Origin: a gamma proteobacterium HdN1
GTDB lineage: Bacteria; Pseudomonadota; Gammaproteobacteria; Pseudomonadales; Ketobacteraceae
Direction of reading: 5' to 3'
Length of the DNA stretch: 64,000 bases
NCBI GenBank assembly: GCA_000198515.1
Contig: FP929140.1
Coordinates: forward strand, 1,896,527 to 1,960,526
Shown here: positions 47,461 through 55,583 of the stretch, one piece after another
How positions within the stretch are numbered: position 1 is the first letter of the stretch
How the letters are laid out: each line of letters starts with the position of its first letter
Translations under genes and position numbers: made by a program
The notes under the pieces: model-generated
Seen by the model: only the letters and a program-made list of their open reading frames with translations
Told to the model about the DNA's origin: nothing
Database searches by the model: none

Positions 47461-47862
47461 TCACGTTCTCAAATAAACCGGCTTCAAATCAAGATGGGTA
47501 ACGAACGGTTTAAAGTCGCGATCAACAAAGAGCAGCGGCAAATTGTTTTCGATGCAAAACGTGGCGATAATTACGTCCGTAGTTTTTCTGATGGTCAGCC
47601 CCTTCTTTCTTAGAAGTCTAAAGTTCTCTGCACATTTGCTCACCAAATCTGTTCCGAGAAGCTGATGCTGTTCAAGGGTGCTTAGAGATCGCTTAGTTTT
47701 TTCAAATTCTTTGTCGTTTTTAATTCCCTGAAGAATCTCAAGAAAAATGATATCTCCTAGGGCAACGGTGCCTTCTATGATCGCGGAGTCGAGTAGATCT
47801 GTCTGCGGGCTGAGCACCCCATTCAGGTAGTCAATCCACACACTGGTATCAACCAGTATCAC
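47461..47862 (-). CDS. vapC: VapC-like PIN-domain toxin
   Basis: Encodes 133 residues with a PIN ribonuclease fold: MILVDTSVWIDYL at the N-terminus, a central glutamate region (FLEILQG), and TDVIIATFCIENN then LLFVDRDF near the C-terminus. These supply the acidic metal ligands of the family. VapC toxins cleave RNA and are held inactive by VapB. The start overlaps the vapB stop by four bases, the usual toxin-antitoxin coupling. The pair lies within the segment bounded by 2.2 kb direct repeats and could help keep it in the genome. Confidence 0.88.
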   Translation of the reverse strand: MILVDTSVWIDYLNGVLSPQTDLLDSAIIEGTVALGDIIFLEILQGIKNDKEFEKTKRSLSTLEQHQLLGTDLVSKCAENFRLLRKKGLTIRKTTDVIIATFCIENNLPLLFVDRDFKPFVTHLDLKPVYLRT

Positions 47863-48053
47863 TTGCCACCCCGCATCTCATCTAAGTCGCCTTCCCACTT
47901 TACCTTGCCGCGCAAGCCCCTGATTGCTTGCTGCGATTTTAGCCGTATCAATAGCTTAAGCCCTTGTTCGACAACCTCTTTTTTGGTCTGTAGCCCGCTG
48001 GCTTTAAGGGCGGTAGCCATCAGTTCATCGTCGATTACTATATTGGTTCTCAT
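47859..48053 (-). CDS. vapB: VapB-like antitoxin
   Basis: Encodes 64 residues beginning MRTNIVIDDELMATAL. The N-terminal ribbon-helix-helix-like region (DDELMATALKASGLQTKKEVVEQGLKLL) is typical of the VapB group that starts with R/T-N-I-x-I-D-D. The C-terminal part (IRGLRGKVKWEGDLDEMR) is the toxin-binding tail. Its end overlaps vapC by four bases. The start region is duplicated in tandem just upstream. Confidence 0.85.
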   Translation of the reverse strand: MRTNIVIDDELMATALKASGLQTKKEVVEQGLKLLIRLKSQQAIRGLRGKVKWEGDLDEMRGGK

Positions 48054-48090
48054 GGGCTATTAGTTCTCATGGGCTATTGGTTCTTATGAG
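48045..48090 (-). repeat. Tandem repeat over the vapB start
   Basis: Two 17-base units (48045-48061 and 48062-48078) are identical except for one base, and a decayed partial third unit follows. The units carry the vapB start codon on the - strand. The extra unit creates a six-codon mini-frame (MRTNSP) whose stop overlaps the vapB ATG. Confidence 0.7.
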
Positions 48091-48099
48091 CTGGTTTTG

Positions 48100-48126
48100 T
48101 GTGTATAGTTTACTTTTTTATACACA
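48100..48126 (-). promoter_or_regulatory. Inverted repeat upstream of vapBC
   Basis: TGTGTATA (48100-48107) and TATACACA (48119-48126) form a perfect eight-base inverted repeat with an 11-base spacer, about 50 bases upstream of vapB. It is a plausible operator and promoter region for vapBC. Confidence 0.45.
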
Positions 48127-48507
48127 ATATCATGCGGTTGAAAACATATCAATTTAAGCGTTCGCGGTGGGCCGACAAGCGTGATTGTTTGCCGATCGGC
48201 GCCGAGGCGCGTCTGCGAGCACAATCTGTTGCCCACTCTGAGCGCAAAAATTACTGTCTATTGATTGCCGCGCAGTTTGATACGCCTTTTTTGCAAGCTT
48301 GTGGAAATCAGGGAATGTGCTTTATACGTTTACCATTATGGATAGGGGGCCGATACGCTGCGGCTGAATCGCAAGGTTTTTTTAATGGGGGCTTCATGAA
48401 AATACTGCAATACACCGGTCGCTTTTTAACAGGGAACTGCCCTTATTGACAGCAGAAGGCAGGGTGATAAGATCTTGCCCGCTTTTATCCGTGAGCAAGG
48501 AGGCTTA
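48127..48507. other. Gap with no firm gene
   Basis: A frame of 105 codons exists on the + strand (ATG 48132 to stop 48449; begins MRLKTYQFKRSRWADKRDC). It has no ribosome site and no recognisable family, and its composition is unlike its neighbours. I do not call it a gene. The stretch must carry the promoter for the ygiB-like operon, but I cannot place it. Confidence 0.3.
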
Positions 48508-48843
48508 GTGAAGTCCAAGGTCGTTATTCTGTCTCTGATTGGTGGGGCTGCCCTGTATAGTGGCACGCATAGTGAGGTCTATCGTGACGAGTATCGCACG
48601 CGGGAAGACTGTCTGCAGGATTGGAGCAACAACCCTGAAGAGTGTAACAGTGCAGGCCGCGCGGCCTCAGGAAGTGGTGCCTCAGGAAGTGTAGGTGGGG
48701 GCGGAGGAGGGCGTTATTGGGGGCCAACTTATGAGTATGATGCACGCCCGCTTACTCGTCACCCTGAGCTCAGGCAAAGCATCAAGCTAGTGGAGCGCGG
48801 CGGTTTTGGTCGCTCAGGTGCACGTTTCAGTGGGGGTGGTTGA
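48508..48843 (+). CDS. YgiB/DUF1190-like small protein
   Basis: Encodes 111 residues. GTG 48508 is chosen because AAGGAGG lies just upstream (48497-48503) and the product then starts with a hydrophobic N-terminus (KSKVVILSLIGGAALYSG). After that comes YRDEYRTREDCLQDWSNNPEEC, with two cysteines, and then a Gly/Ser-rich low-complexity tail. This matches the DUF1190/YgiB pattern, which in enterobacteria is encoded directly before the glutathionylspermidine synthase-like YgiC, as here. An extracytoplasmic location is likely. Its function is not known. Its stop overlaps the next start (TGATG). Confidence 0.7.
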   Translation: MKSKVVILSLIGGAALYSGTHSEVYRDEYRTREDCLQDWSNNPEECNSAGRAASGSGASGSVGGGGGGRYWGPTYEYDARPLTRHPELRQSIKLVERGGFGRSGARFSGGG

Positions 48844-49970
48844 TGCAGCGCAGGGCTTTCACGCCGCGACCACATTGGCAGCAGCGGTGTGAAGAAATTG
48901 GTTTTCATTTCCATAGCGTAGGCGGCGAGTACTGGGATGAGTCGGCTGCGTATCACTTCAGTCTTGCTCAGGCCGAGCATCTTGAAGAAGTGATTCAGGA
49001 GCTGCACCAGCGTTGCCTCGACACCGTCGACTGGATCGTTGCCAACGATTATTTTGAACCCTTTGCGCTATCGCCCTTGGCTACAGATCTCATTCGAGCG
49101 TCATGGCAAAGGGGGGATCGCAGCCTGTATGGTCGTTTCGATTTTTCATGGGGTGGTAACGGCGAGCCAAAGCTGCTCGAATATAACGCCGACACACCCA
49201 CCGGGCTCATCGAAACGAGTGTGGCGCAGTGGTTCTGGTTGAAAGACATGCTTCCTCATGCGGATCAATTCAATTCAGTACACGAAAAGCTTCTAGCGGG
49301 CTGGAAATCCTGGGCTTCTTCCCTCCAGCCTCAAGCGGGCCTGCACTTTTGTGCAATGGAAGGCAACGACGAAGATATTGGCAACACTCTTTACTTGATG
49401 GATGTGGCGCATCAGGCGGGAGTACCCGTAAAGTTTTTACCCATTGAAGCCATCGGCTATGACCGTGAGCGTCGGTGTTTCGTTGACCAGGCCGGTGATG
49501 CTATTCAGGATTGTTTCAAACTCTATCCTTGGGAATGGCTGTGTCAGGATGAGTTCGCTGAATTTCTACCTGCCAGTAATATCCGTTTTATAGAGCCGGC
49601 ATGGAAGCTGCTGCTCTCCAGCAAGGCTATTTTGCCGCTGCTGTGGCAACGCTACCCAGATCACCCCAACCTACTGCCGGCGAGTTTTTCACCGGATCTG
49701 GGGAATGCTTATGTGCGCAAACCCCTCTACTCACGTGAGGGCGAAAATATCAGTGTGTACGATGGTATACGTGCGCTCGAAACCGACGGCCATTATGGCG
49801 AGGGCCGATACATTTATCAGGCGTTCGCGCCTTTGCCGCGTTTCGATGACCGCTATGCAGTGCTGGGAGGCTGGGTGATAAATGGTGAAGCTGCAGGGCT
49901 CGGTATTCGTGAAGACGCCACCTTGATTACCCGTAATACGAGCCGTTTCGTACCACACTATATCGATTGA
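48843..49970 (+). CDS. Glutathionylspermidine synthase-like ATP-grasp protein (YgiC/YjfC family)
   Basis: Encodes 375 residues. It corresponds to the ATP-grasp synthetase half of glutathionylspermidine synthase and lacks the N-terminal amidase domain. Recognisable segments include YGRFDFSWGGNGEPKLLEYN (residues about 96-115), LEYNADTPT, and YVRKPLYSREGENISVY near residue 290. ATG 48843 overlaps the stop of the YgiB-like gene and is preferred to the TTG one codon earlier. YgiC and YjfC themselves are not proven to make glutathionylspermidine; the real substrate is uncertain. A DUF350 membrane protein follows, as in yjfL-type operons. Confidence 0.88.
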   Translation: MQRRAFTPRPHWQQRCEEIGFHFHSVGGEYWDESAAYHFSLAQAEHLEEVIQELHQRCLDTVDWIVANDYFEPFALSPLATDLIRASWQRGDRSLYGRFDFSWGGNGEPKLLEYNADTPTGLIETSVAQWFWLKDMLPHADQFNSVHEKLLAGWKSWASSLQPQAGLHFCAMEGNDEDIGNTLYLMDVAHQAGVPVKFLPIEAIGYDRERRCFVDQAGDAIQDCFKLYPWEWLCQDEFAEFLPASNIRFIEPAWKLLLSSKAILPLLWQRYPDHPNLLPASFSPDLGNAYVRKPLYSREGENISVYDGIRALETDGHYGEGRYIYQAFAPLPRFDDRYAVLGGWVINGEAAGLGIREDATLITRNTSRFVPHYID

Positions 49971-50008
49971 GCTCTTGGATAAATTAAAAGCTCTTGGATA
50001 AATTAAAA
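49971..50008 (+). repeat. Tandem 19-base repeat
   Basis: Two exact copies of GCTCTTGGATAAATTAAAA sit head to tail (49971-49989 and 49990-50008) directly after the ygiC-like stop codon and before the ribosome site of the next gene. Confidence 0.9.
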
Positions 50009-50019
50009 GGGGAAGCGTA

Positions 50020-50418
50020 GTGGGCTATCTGGAAAGTTTGCCAAATTTTTTAATCTATTTTCTGGCCAGCATTTCGTTGCTGGCGATATTCATAACGATT
50101 TACGTGAGGGTAACACCTTATCGAGAGCTGCGTCTCATACGTGCCGGAAACACGGCGGCAAGCCTGTCGTTGCTGGGGGCACTGGGAGGCTTTGCTCTGC
50201 CATTGGCGAGCGCCATTTCGCATAGCACTAGTTTTTTTGACATGCTCGCCTGGGGGGGCGTAGCGCTGGTGGTGCAAGTCGGATTATACAAGGTGTTGGT
50301 GGGTTTCATGCCCGAAATTGCGCAGGGCATCCCGCAGGGGCACGTGGCCCATGGTGTGTTTCTGGGTGGAGTTTCAGTGGTGGTGGGGCTGCTGAATGCA
50401 GCATGTATGACGTATTGA
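50020..50418 (+). CDS. DUF350 membrane protein (YjfL-like)
   Basis: Encodes 132 residues from GTG 50020, which follows an AAGGGGAAG ribosome site. It has four hydrophobic segments (about residues 12-28, 45-65, 72-92 and 105-128), with YRELRLIRAGNTAASLSLLGA between the first two, as in DUF350/UPF0719 proteins such as YjfL. It completes a three-gene unit with the YgiB-like and YgiC-like genes. The role is unknown; an inner-membrane partner of the ATP-grasp enzyme is a reasonable guess from repeated co-occurrence. The next 250 bases contain no gene I can support. Confidence 0.85.
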   Translation: MGYLESLPNFLIYFLASISLLAIFITIYVRVTPYRELRLIRAGNTAASLSLLGALGGFALPLASAISHSTSFFDMLAWGGVALVVQVGLYKVLVGFMPEIAQGIPQGHVAHGVFLGGVSVVVGLLNAACMTY

Positions 50419-50669
50419 TGTGGCGGCAGAACGGAGTCTTGCAATCACAGCACAACCTGATAAAACACTCAATTGCCCGCGCCGTTCGCCGAGAGTGTGC
50501 ACTAGTTGCTAGAATGCACCGCCAACTTGCGAGTAGCCTATGCTTAGCATGGGCCGATCTCCCTTTATGCACCTATAATTCCCTTATGCACCTCAATAGT
50601 GCCACGATAAGCAGGCATCTATAGAGGCATCCGCACAAGCAAAAGTACAATAACGAGGCTTTACGTCCG

Positions 50670-51932
50670 ATGGACACCCAGATTTTCGAGCGTTACGAAT
50701 CCGCAGTTCGGTCTTATTGCCGTTCCTTTCCCGTCGTATTCAGCAAAGCCAAAGGCGCAAAACTGATCACCGAAGAAGGCAAAGAGTACATCGACTTCTT
50801 CGCAGGTGCCGGCGCTCTAAACTACGGCCACAACAACGACAAAATCAAGGCAGCCCTGATCGACTACATCGCCGGCGACAACGTCAGTCACGCACTCGAC
50901 ATGTACACCGTCGCCAAGCGCGAATTTATTCAGGCCCTACAGGAAAAAATCCTCCAACCACGCGGTCTAGACTACCGCCTGCAGTTCCCAGCACCCACCG
51001 GCACCAACGCCATCGAAGCCGCTCTCAAATTGGCGCGCAAAGTCAAAGGGCGCACCGGCGTATTCAGCTTTCAAGGCGGCTTTCATGGCATGACGCTCGG
51101 CGCGCTCGCCGCCACCGGCAACAAATACAACCGGGGCGGGGCAGGGCAGGAGCTTGGCGGCGTGACCTTTATGCCGTACCCATTCGGCTTCATGAGCACC
51201 TTCGACACGATTCAGTACATCGAAACCGTCCTGACCGATCCCAACTCCGGCATAGGCAAACCCGCCGCCATCGTCCTCGAAACCGTCCAAGCCGAAGGCG
51301 GCATCGTAGTGGCGCCGGTGGAATGGCTGCAACGCCTCCGCAAACTCTGCGACGATCACGACATCCTCATGATCGTAGACGACATCCAAGTAGGCTGCGG
51401 CCGAACCGGCACCTTCTTCTCCTTCGAACGTGCGGGCATCGTCCCCGATATTGTTACACTTTCTAAATCCATTTCCGGCTACGGTATCCCGCTGTCTGTT
51501 GTTCTGCTCAAGCCCGAGCTCGACAAATGGGGCCCCGGCGAGCACAACGGCACCTTCCGTGGCAACCAAATGGCCTTCGTGGGCGGCAAACGCGCACTGG
51601 AAATTTGGGAAGAAGAAAACGTCGCAGGCCAGGTAAAAGCCAAGGCCGAGCTGATCACCGACTTCCTCAACCAGCACATTGCAAGCTTAGACACTCGCAT
51701 ACAGTTACGCGGTCTTGGTATGATACGCGGCATCGACCTCAGCGCCCTTAACCACCGCGAACTGCCCAACCTGATCCTAGAGCGTTGCTTCCAGAACGGC
51801 CTGATCATTGAAGACGCCGGCCGTTTTGGCCAAGTCATCAAAATGATACCGCCGTTGGTAATTCCAGAAGCAGAGCTGCTGCAGGGATTGAACATCCTGA
51901 AGGAAGCGATGGAGCACTATCTAAAGCGCTAG
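50670..51932 (+). CDS. Diaminobutyrate--2-oxoglutarate aminotransferase
   Basis: Encodes 420 residues of a class III PLP-dependent aminotransferase most like EctB/PvdH-type enzymes. These convert L-aspartate 4-semialdehyde and glutamate to L-2,4-diaminobutyrate. Marks are PTGTNAIEAALKLAR (about 110-124), FHGMTLGALA (about 139-148), the metal/PLP-site DDIQVGCGRTG, and LSKSISGYG with the PLP lysine near residue 266. No ectA or ectC is next to it, so ectoine synthesis is unlikely. The last A domain of the terminal synthetase has a diamino acid-like pocket, so I infer that this gene supplies that monomer. A glycosyltransferase follows after a hairpin. Confidence 0.9.
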   Translation: MDTQIFERYESAVRSYCRSFPVVFSKAKGAKLITEEGKEYIDFFAGAGALNYGHNNDKIKAALIDYIAGDNVSHALDMYTVAKREFIQALQEKILQPRGLDYRLQFPAPTGTNAIEAALKLARKVKGRTGVFSFQGGFHGMTLGALAATGNKYNRGGAGQELGGVTFMPYPFGFMSTFDTIQYIETVLTDPNSGIGKPAAIVLETVQAEGGIVVAPVEWLQRLRKLCDDHDILMIVDDIQVGCGRTGTFFSFERAGIVPDIVTLSKSISGYGIPLSVVLLKPELDKWGPGEHNGTFRGNQMAFVGGKRALEIWEEENVAGQVKAKAELITDFLNQHIASLDTRIQLRGLGMIRGIDLSALNHRELPNLILERCFQNGLIIEDAGRFGQVIKMIPPLVIPEAELLQGLNILKEAMEHYLKR

Positions 51933-51991
51933 CACCATCAAAAGCGCTAGCGCTATAGTAAGCAAAAGCCAGAACACGCAAGACCATAACG

Positions 51992-52038
51992 CCCACGCTA
52001 TGCCGCAGCCTTTGTGTTGTCGGCTGGCGTGGGTTTCT
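51992..52038 (+). terminator. Terminator after the aminotransferase
   Basis: The arms CCCACGC (51992-51998) and GCGTGGG (52027-52033) enclose further pairing (CAGCC with GGCTG) and are followed by TTTCTTG. It lies about 60 bases after the stop and would separate this gene from the glycosyltransferase. Confidence 0.55.
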
Positions 52039-52089
52039 TGTGTCTTGAGACACGGAACGAGTCCAGTGATTGAGAGAGAGCGAAAACCG

Positions 52090-53241
52090 ATGAAAGCCAT
52101 ATTGGTGATGATACACTGCCCGAGCAACACGGGTTACGCCATCGCTACACTCGAAGCGGCATTTTTCAAAATGGCAGAAGCGCTAGTAGGCAATGACCAC
52201 TCAAAAATTCACTTCTCTTACTCCGATCTGAACGCGGGTGCCCCCAAATCTCTACCCGAAAGCTTCACCAACGTAATCGCTTTTGATCCCGCATCAACCC
52301 AGCCGGAAGACGGCGAGCGTATAAAAGGCTACATCCAAGCCAATCAAATTGATGTCGTTTTCGGGTTCGATCAACCAGTACGGCGTCCGATGTACCCTTA
52401 TTTGCGCGCTGGCGGCGTCCGAAAATTCATCTCCTACTGGGGAGCGCCGATGAGCTCCCTCAACACCGGCCTGAAACTGCTCGCAAAAAGGGTAGAGGTG
52501 TGCCTCTCCCGAAGCGGGCCGGACCACTACATCTTTGAATCCAAAGGCATGCAGCAAACCGCTGTGTACGGGCGTGGCATTGCTGCCCACAACACCAGCG
52601 TGACCTATATTGGCATTGACCCCGACCAATACTTCCCAGAACCCGCCAAAAAAGACTACGTATACGACACCATCCAGATCCCGCGCGATAGAAAGGTGTT
52701 CATCTTTACCGGCCACATGGAAGAGCGCAAAGGTGTGCGGATTCTTATAGAAGCCGCCAAGTATCTCATCGAACACCAACACCGGCGCGATTTCCACCTC
52801 TTGATTCTCGGCAACATCAACGGCCAAGAAGCCCGCTTTCTGCAAATGCTCGAAGGCAGCGAAGCCGCGCAGCACGTCACCTTCGGCGGCTACCGTAACG
52901 ACATCAAATACTTGCTGAAAGGTTGTTACGCGGGCCTGATCGCCTCGATAGGCTGGGATTCCTTTACCTGTTCCTCATTAGAAATGGCGGCATCCGGCAT
53001 GCCACTCATTGTCTCCGACCTCATCGGCTTGAACGAAACAGTTGAAAACGGCGTAACCGGCTTTTTGTTTCCTACGGGCGATGCGCAAGCCTTGGCCGGC
53101 AAAATGGAGCACCTACTGCAGAATCAGTCCCTGCGCAATCAGCTCGGCGAGGCCGCTCGTGACCGAGTGCTAAAAAAATTCACCACCGCAATACAGCTCG
53201 CAAACCTGATTGAAACCGTCAGAACGGTAGACCAGCAATAG
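52090..53241 (+). CDS. GT4-type glycosyltransferase
   Basis: Encodes 383 residues from ATG 52090 (MKAILVMIHCPSNTGYA); an upstream in-frame start at 52000 would run through a terminator hairpin and is rejected. The fold is GT-B. The C-terminal domain shows FIFTGHMEERKGVRILIEAA (about residues 203-222), the acidic SSLEMAASGMPLIVSD with the E-x7-E pattern, and NGVTGFLFPTGD, all typical of family GT4. It would transfer a sugar from a nucleotide donor; the acceptor is unknown. It sits directly before a GT-C-like membrane protein, so the two may act in sequence. The end of this gene is part of the direct repeat that recurs at 44786. Confidence 0.88.
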   Translation: MKAILVMIHCPSNTGYAIATLEAAFFKMAEALVGNDHSKIHFSYSDLNAGAPKSLPESFTNVIAFDPASTQPEDGERIKGYIQANQIDVVFGFDQPVRRPMYPYLRAGGVRKFISYWGAPMSSLNTGLKLLAKRVEVCLSRSGPDHYIFESKGMQQTAVYGRGIAAHNTSVTYIGIDPDQYFPEPAKKDYVYDTIQIPRDRKVFIFTGHMEERKGVRILIEAAKYLIEHQHRRDFHLLILGNINGQEARFLQMLEGSEAAQHVTFGGYRNDIKYLLKGCYAGLIASIGWDSFTCSSLEMAASGMPLIVSDLIGLNETVENGVTGFLFPTGDAQALAGKMEHLLQNQSLRNQLGEAARDRVLKKFTTAIQLANLIETVRTVDQQ

Positions 53242-53421
53242 CGTCCAGCGGCCACTTCTTTGTATCGTCCTTGTAACCGCGTGATCACCTTCAAAAATCG
53301 CAAGGTATAATTCGCAATACAATCGTGCTAGATCGGTGGTGCGGCACCGCTACACGTTCATCACCCAGTACACTCACCCAGATATGTACTCCACACCCAA
53401 AAGCAAAAAACGGAGAGCAGG

Positions 53422-55338
53422 ATGAGCACCGCCTCAAACACAAATCAAGCCACATCCCCACGCAAGCAATGGCTGCAATCGCCTCGTGCTCGCGTTGCGG
53501 CAGTGCTCGGCTTCTTCATCCTCGTCCTCCTGACCCATTATCCCTTTAACGACCGCGCCTTCTCAACAGACGACTATCTTCAACGTGTATCGCTAGTAGG
53601 GTCTGCCGAGCTTGCAGAAAAAGGCTTCACCCAAGCCGACCCCAACCGTAACCTTGCCCAACGCCTGCGCGATACCTTCCAATTTTTCAGCGATCAAAGT
53701 GGCTCCCTGCAAGCTCAGCGCGACTACGGCAACATGTCGTGGTGGACCGTGCAAGACGGCATGATGCAACCCTTTCGCCCGCTGGCAGCGCTCACCCACT
53801 GGATCGACTACAAGCTCTGGCCAAACGATCGCAGCATGATGCAAGTACACAGCTTGGTCTATTTCGTATTTTTTGCCTTTGCCGCGCTGATGCTCTACCA
53901 ACGCTTAGCCCCCAATTGGCCGATCGCACTGCTGGCTGCATCACTGATAGTTTTCGACTACAGCATGTCACTCAACTTTAATTGGCTCGCCGCGCGCAAC
54001 GCCTACCTGTCGCCCGCCTTCGGCATACTCTGCCTACTCTTTTACATACGCTGGCGCGAAGATGAACAGGTCCGCTATTGGCACGCATCCATTGCCTGTT
54101 TCGGTGCAGCACTCCTCACCGCTGAGGCAGGGCTTGCGATTGCCGGCTATTTGGGCGCGTATGCACTCCTGATGGACAGGCGCGGTTGGTTGCGCGGCTT
54201 GGTTGCGCTCTGGCCATTCGTAGTGATCGTACTGGTATGGCGAGCGGTTTACAGCAAACTTGGTTTTGGTGCATCGGGGATCGGCTTGTATCTAGACCCA
54301 GGTCGCAACCTAGGAGACATGCTCAGCCAGATTTTGGAAGTATTCCCGACCATCGTTACCTCGCTCGCCACCGGATTCGATGCGCTCATTACAGCAGTGG
54401 ATGTGCAATGGCGCCCGTGGCTGGTTGCATCCTGTTGGGCAATTTCCTTGCTTGGCGTGTATATCATCCGCAATTTGCTGATGGAGTCGCGTGAAGCCCG
54501 ATTTTTAGTGCTCGGTTCCATCTTCGCGGCAGTACCCCAGTGCGCGCTACTGAGCGCAGGCGCCAGAACCGGTACCTTTGCTGCGATTGGCTTTTTCTTC
54601 GTGCTGGCACTCATTATTGCGCGCCTACTGAGTCGCGGCGCATCGCGCACAAGACGGGTCACTGGCGGCGCACTGGTGGCATTTCACCTCGTCTTGCCGA
54701 TCATTGCCATGAGCGTAACGGAGATGCATTTGTTACCTACGGTAAGCGCATCTGCATCCAACTACACGGCAGCACCTAAGGCGAACAACCTAGAAGATCA
54801 TTCTGTGGTGTACATTACAGGCGAGTCTGCGACCCGGATGTACTACCTGCCGTATTTCTGGGATGCAGAGGGGGATGAACTGCCCAAGCGCATGCAGGTA
54901 CTCGCCCCCGGCTTGAGCGCGGTCTACCTGACCCGCACCTGCGAACGTACTCTCGAACTTCATAGCCCTGCGGGATTCGTGCTAAATCAAGATTCGCCCT
55001 TGCTGCAGGAAGATCTCGAAATCGCCCCCGGGATTAGTAAGCAAAATGCAATCCGCATGATCGATGGTCTTCTTACCAACCCAGCAGACGAACCGCATCT
55101 CGGTGAAACCTACCGGAATGCAAACATGGCCGTCACCGTTAAAGAAATCACCTTCGACGGCCGCGTCACAAAAGTATCTATCACCATGCTCGGCGAGGAG
55201 CCGCTAGAGAAAAAATACTGGCAGTACTTCGACTGGAAAAAGGATCGCTACGAAGCGGTTCCTGCCCCCGTTATCGGCCAGACGATTTACATTCCAGGGC
55301 CTTTCGATGTCCACGCTTCAGCAGGCGCAGATTCGTAA
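53422..55338 (+). CDS. Multi-spanning membrane protein, GT-C-like (copy 2)
   Basis: Encodes 638 residues, the same length as the protein at 44996-46912, with the same FSTDDYLQR loop, FRPLAALTHW motif and helix layout. The first 160 residues or so and the last 70 are nearly identical to copy 1. The middle part differs at many positions, for example NWPIALLAAS here and KGPVALLAAS there. The upstream 180 bases, including a TATAAT hexamer, are also shared. It follows the GT4 gene by 180 bases. It may attach a sugar from a lipid carrier in the periplasm; that is an inference from fold-like features only. Confidence 0.75.
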   Translation: MSTASNTNQATSPRKQWLQSPRARVAAVLGFFILVLLTHYPFNDRAFSTDDYLQRVSLVGSAELAEKGFTQADPNRNLAQRLRDTFQFFSDQSGSLQAQRDYGNMSWWTVQDGMMQPFRPLAALTHWIDYKLWPNDRSMMQVHSLVYFVFFAFAALMLYQRLAPNWPIALLAASLIVFDYSMSLNFNWLAARNAYLSPAFGILCLLFYIRWREDEQVRYWHASIACFGAALLTAEAGLAIAGYLGAYALLMDRRGWLRGLVALWPFVVIVLVWRAVYSKLGFGASGIGLYLDPGRNLGDMLSQILEVFPTIVTSLATGFDALITAVDVQWRPWLVASCWAISLLGVYIIRNLLMESREARFLVLGSIFAAVPQCALLSAGARTGTFAAIGFFFVLALIIARLLSRGASRTRRVTGGALVAFHLVLPIIAMSVTEMHLLPTVSASASNYTAAPKANNLEDHSVVYITGESATRMYYLPYFWDAEGDELPKRMQVLAPGLSAVYLTRTCERTLELHSPAGFVLNQDSPLLQEDLEIAPGISKQNAIRMIDGLLTNPADEPHLGETYRNANMAVTVKEITFDGRVTKVSITMLGEEPLEKKYWQYFDWKKDRYEAVPAPVIGQTIYIPGPFDVHASAGADS

Positions 55339-55353
55339 TTTGACTAGGTTAAG

Positions 55354-55373
55354 CCGTTGCTCTCTGGCAACGG
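55354..55373 (+). terminator. Hairpin after membrane protein copy 2
   Basis: This is the same seven-pair hairpin as behind copy 1 (CCGTTGC and GCAACGG), without a T-run. Confidence 0.4.
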
Positions 55374-55506
55374 TCCAACGGCCTGACCCGTTGGGCAGGC
55401 AAAGGGTGAGGGCTTCCTGCTGCGTAGCTTCTTGCGCTGGGAAAATGTGGATTTAAGGGCGCTTACGAGCCAGAATACGCTCCCGATAGCCACGTCACCG
55501 TTTAAC

Positions 55507-55564
55507 AAAGCCCGCGAAATTCCCCCTCTTGGCTTCGCCTAAGAGGGGGAATTTCGCGGGCTTT
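55507..55564. terminator. Strong bidirectional terminator
   Basis: A perfect inverted repeat with 24-base arms (55507-55530 and 55541-55564) and a ten-base loop is flanked by A- and T-rich ends. It lies between the convergent membrane protein gene and the stand-alone condensation gene, so it can end both transcripts. Confidence 0.85.
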
Positions 55565-55583
55565 ATTAAAATATAGATAACCC

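Larger units (their letters stand above)
53212..55375 (+). repeat. Direct repeat, copy 2 (about 2.2 kb)
   Basis: Matches 44786-46950 in the same orientation. It starts inside the last codons of the glycosyltransferase and ends after the hairpin behind the membrane protein. Because the glycosyltransferase is whole here, this is probably the parent copy. Confidence 0.9.

Noticed and set aside
48132-48449. 105-codon frame before the ygiB-like gene
   Set aside because: No ribosome site, no family, and unusual composition; kept only as a note.
50717-51466. Long Arg/His-rich frame overlapping the aminotransferase
   Set aside because: Composition and position are typical of a shadow frame in a GC-rich gene; the aminotransferase frame has clear family motifs.
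50670-51932. EctB-like gene as part of ectoine synthesis
   Set aside because: No ectA or ectC is adjacent, and the gene lies beside NRPS-linked genes with a Dab-type A domain in the line.
52000-52089. Upstream start for the glycosyltransferase
   Set aside because: It would translate through the terminator hairpin at 51992-52038, and the family N-terminus begins at MKAILVMIHC.
55507-55564. Long perfect inverted repeat as a mobile element end or CRISPR unit
   Set aside because: Single copy between convergent genes with a short loop and A/T flanks, which fits a bidirectional terminator.
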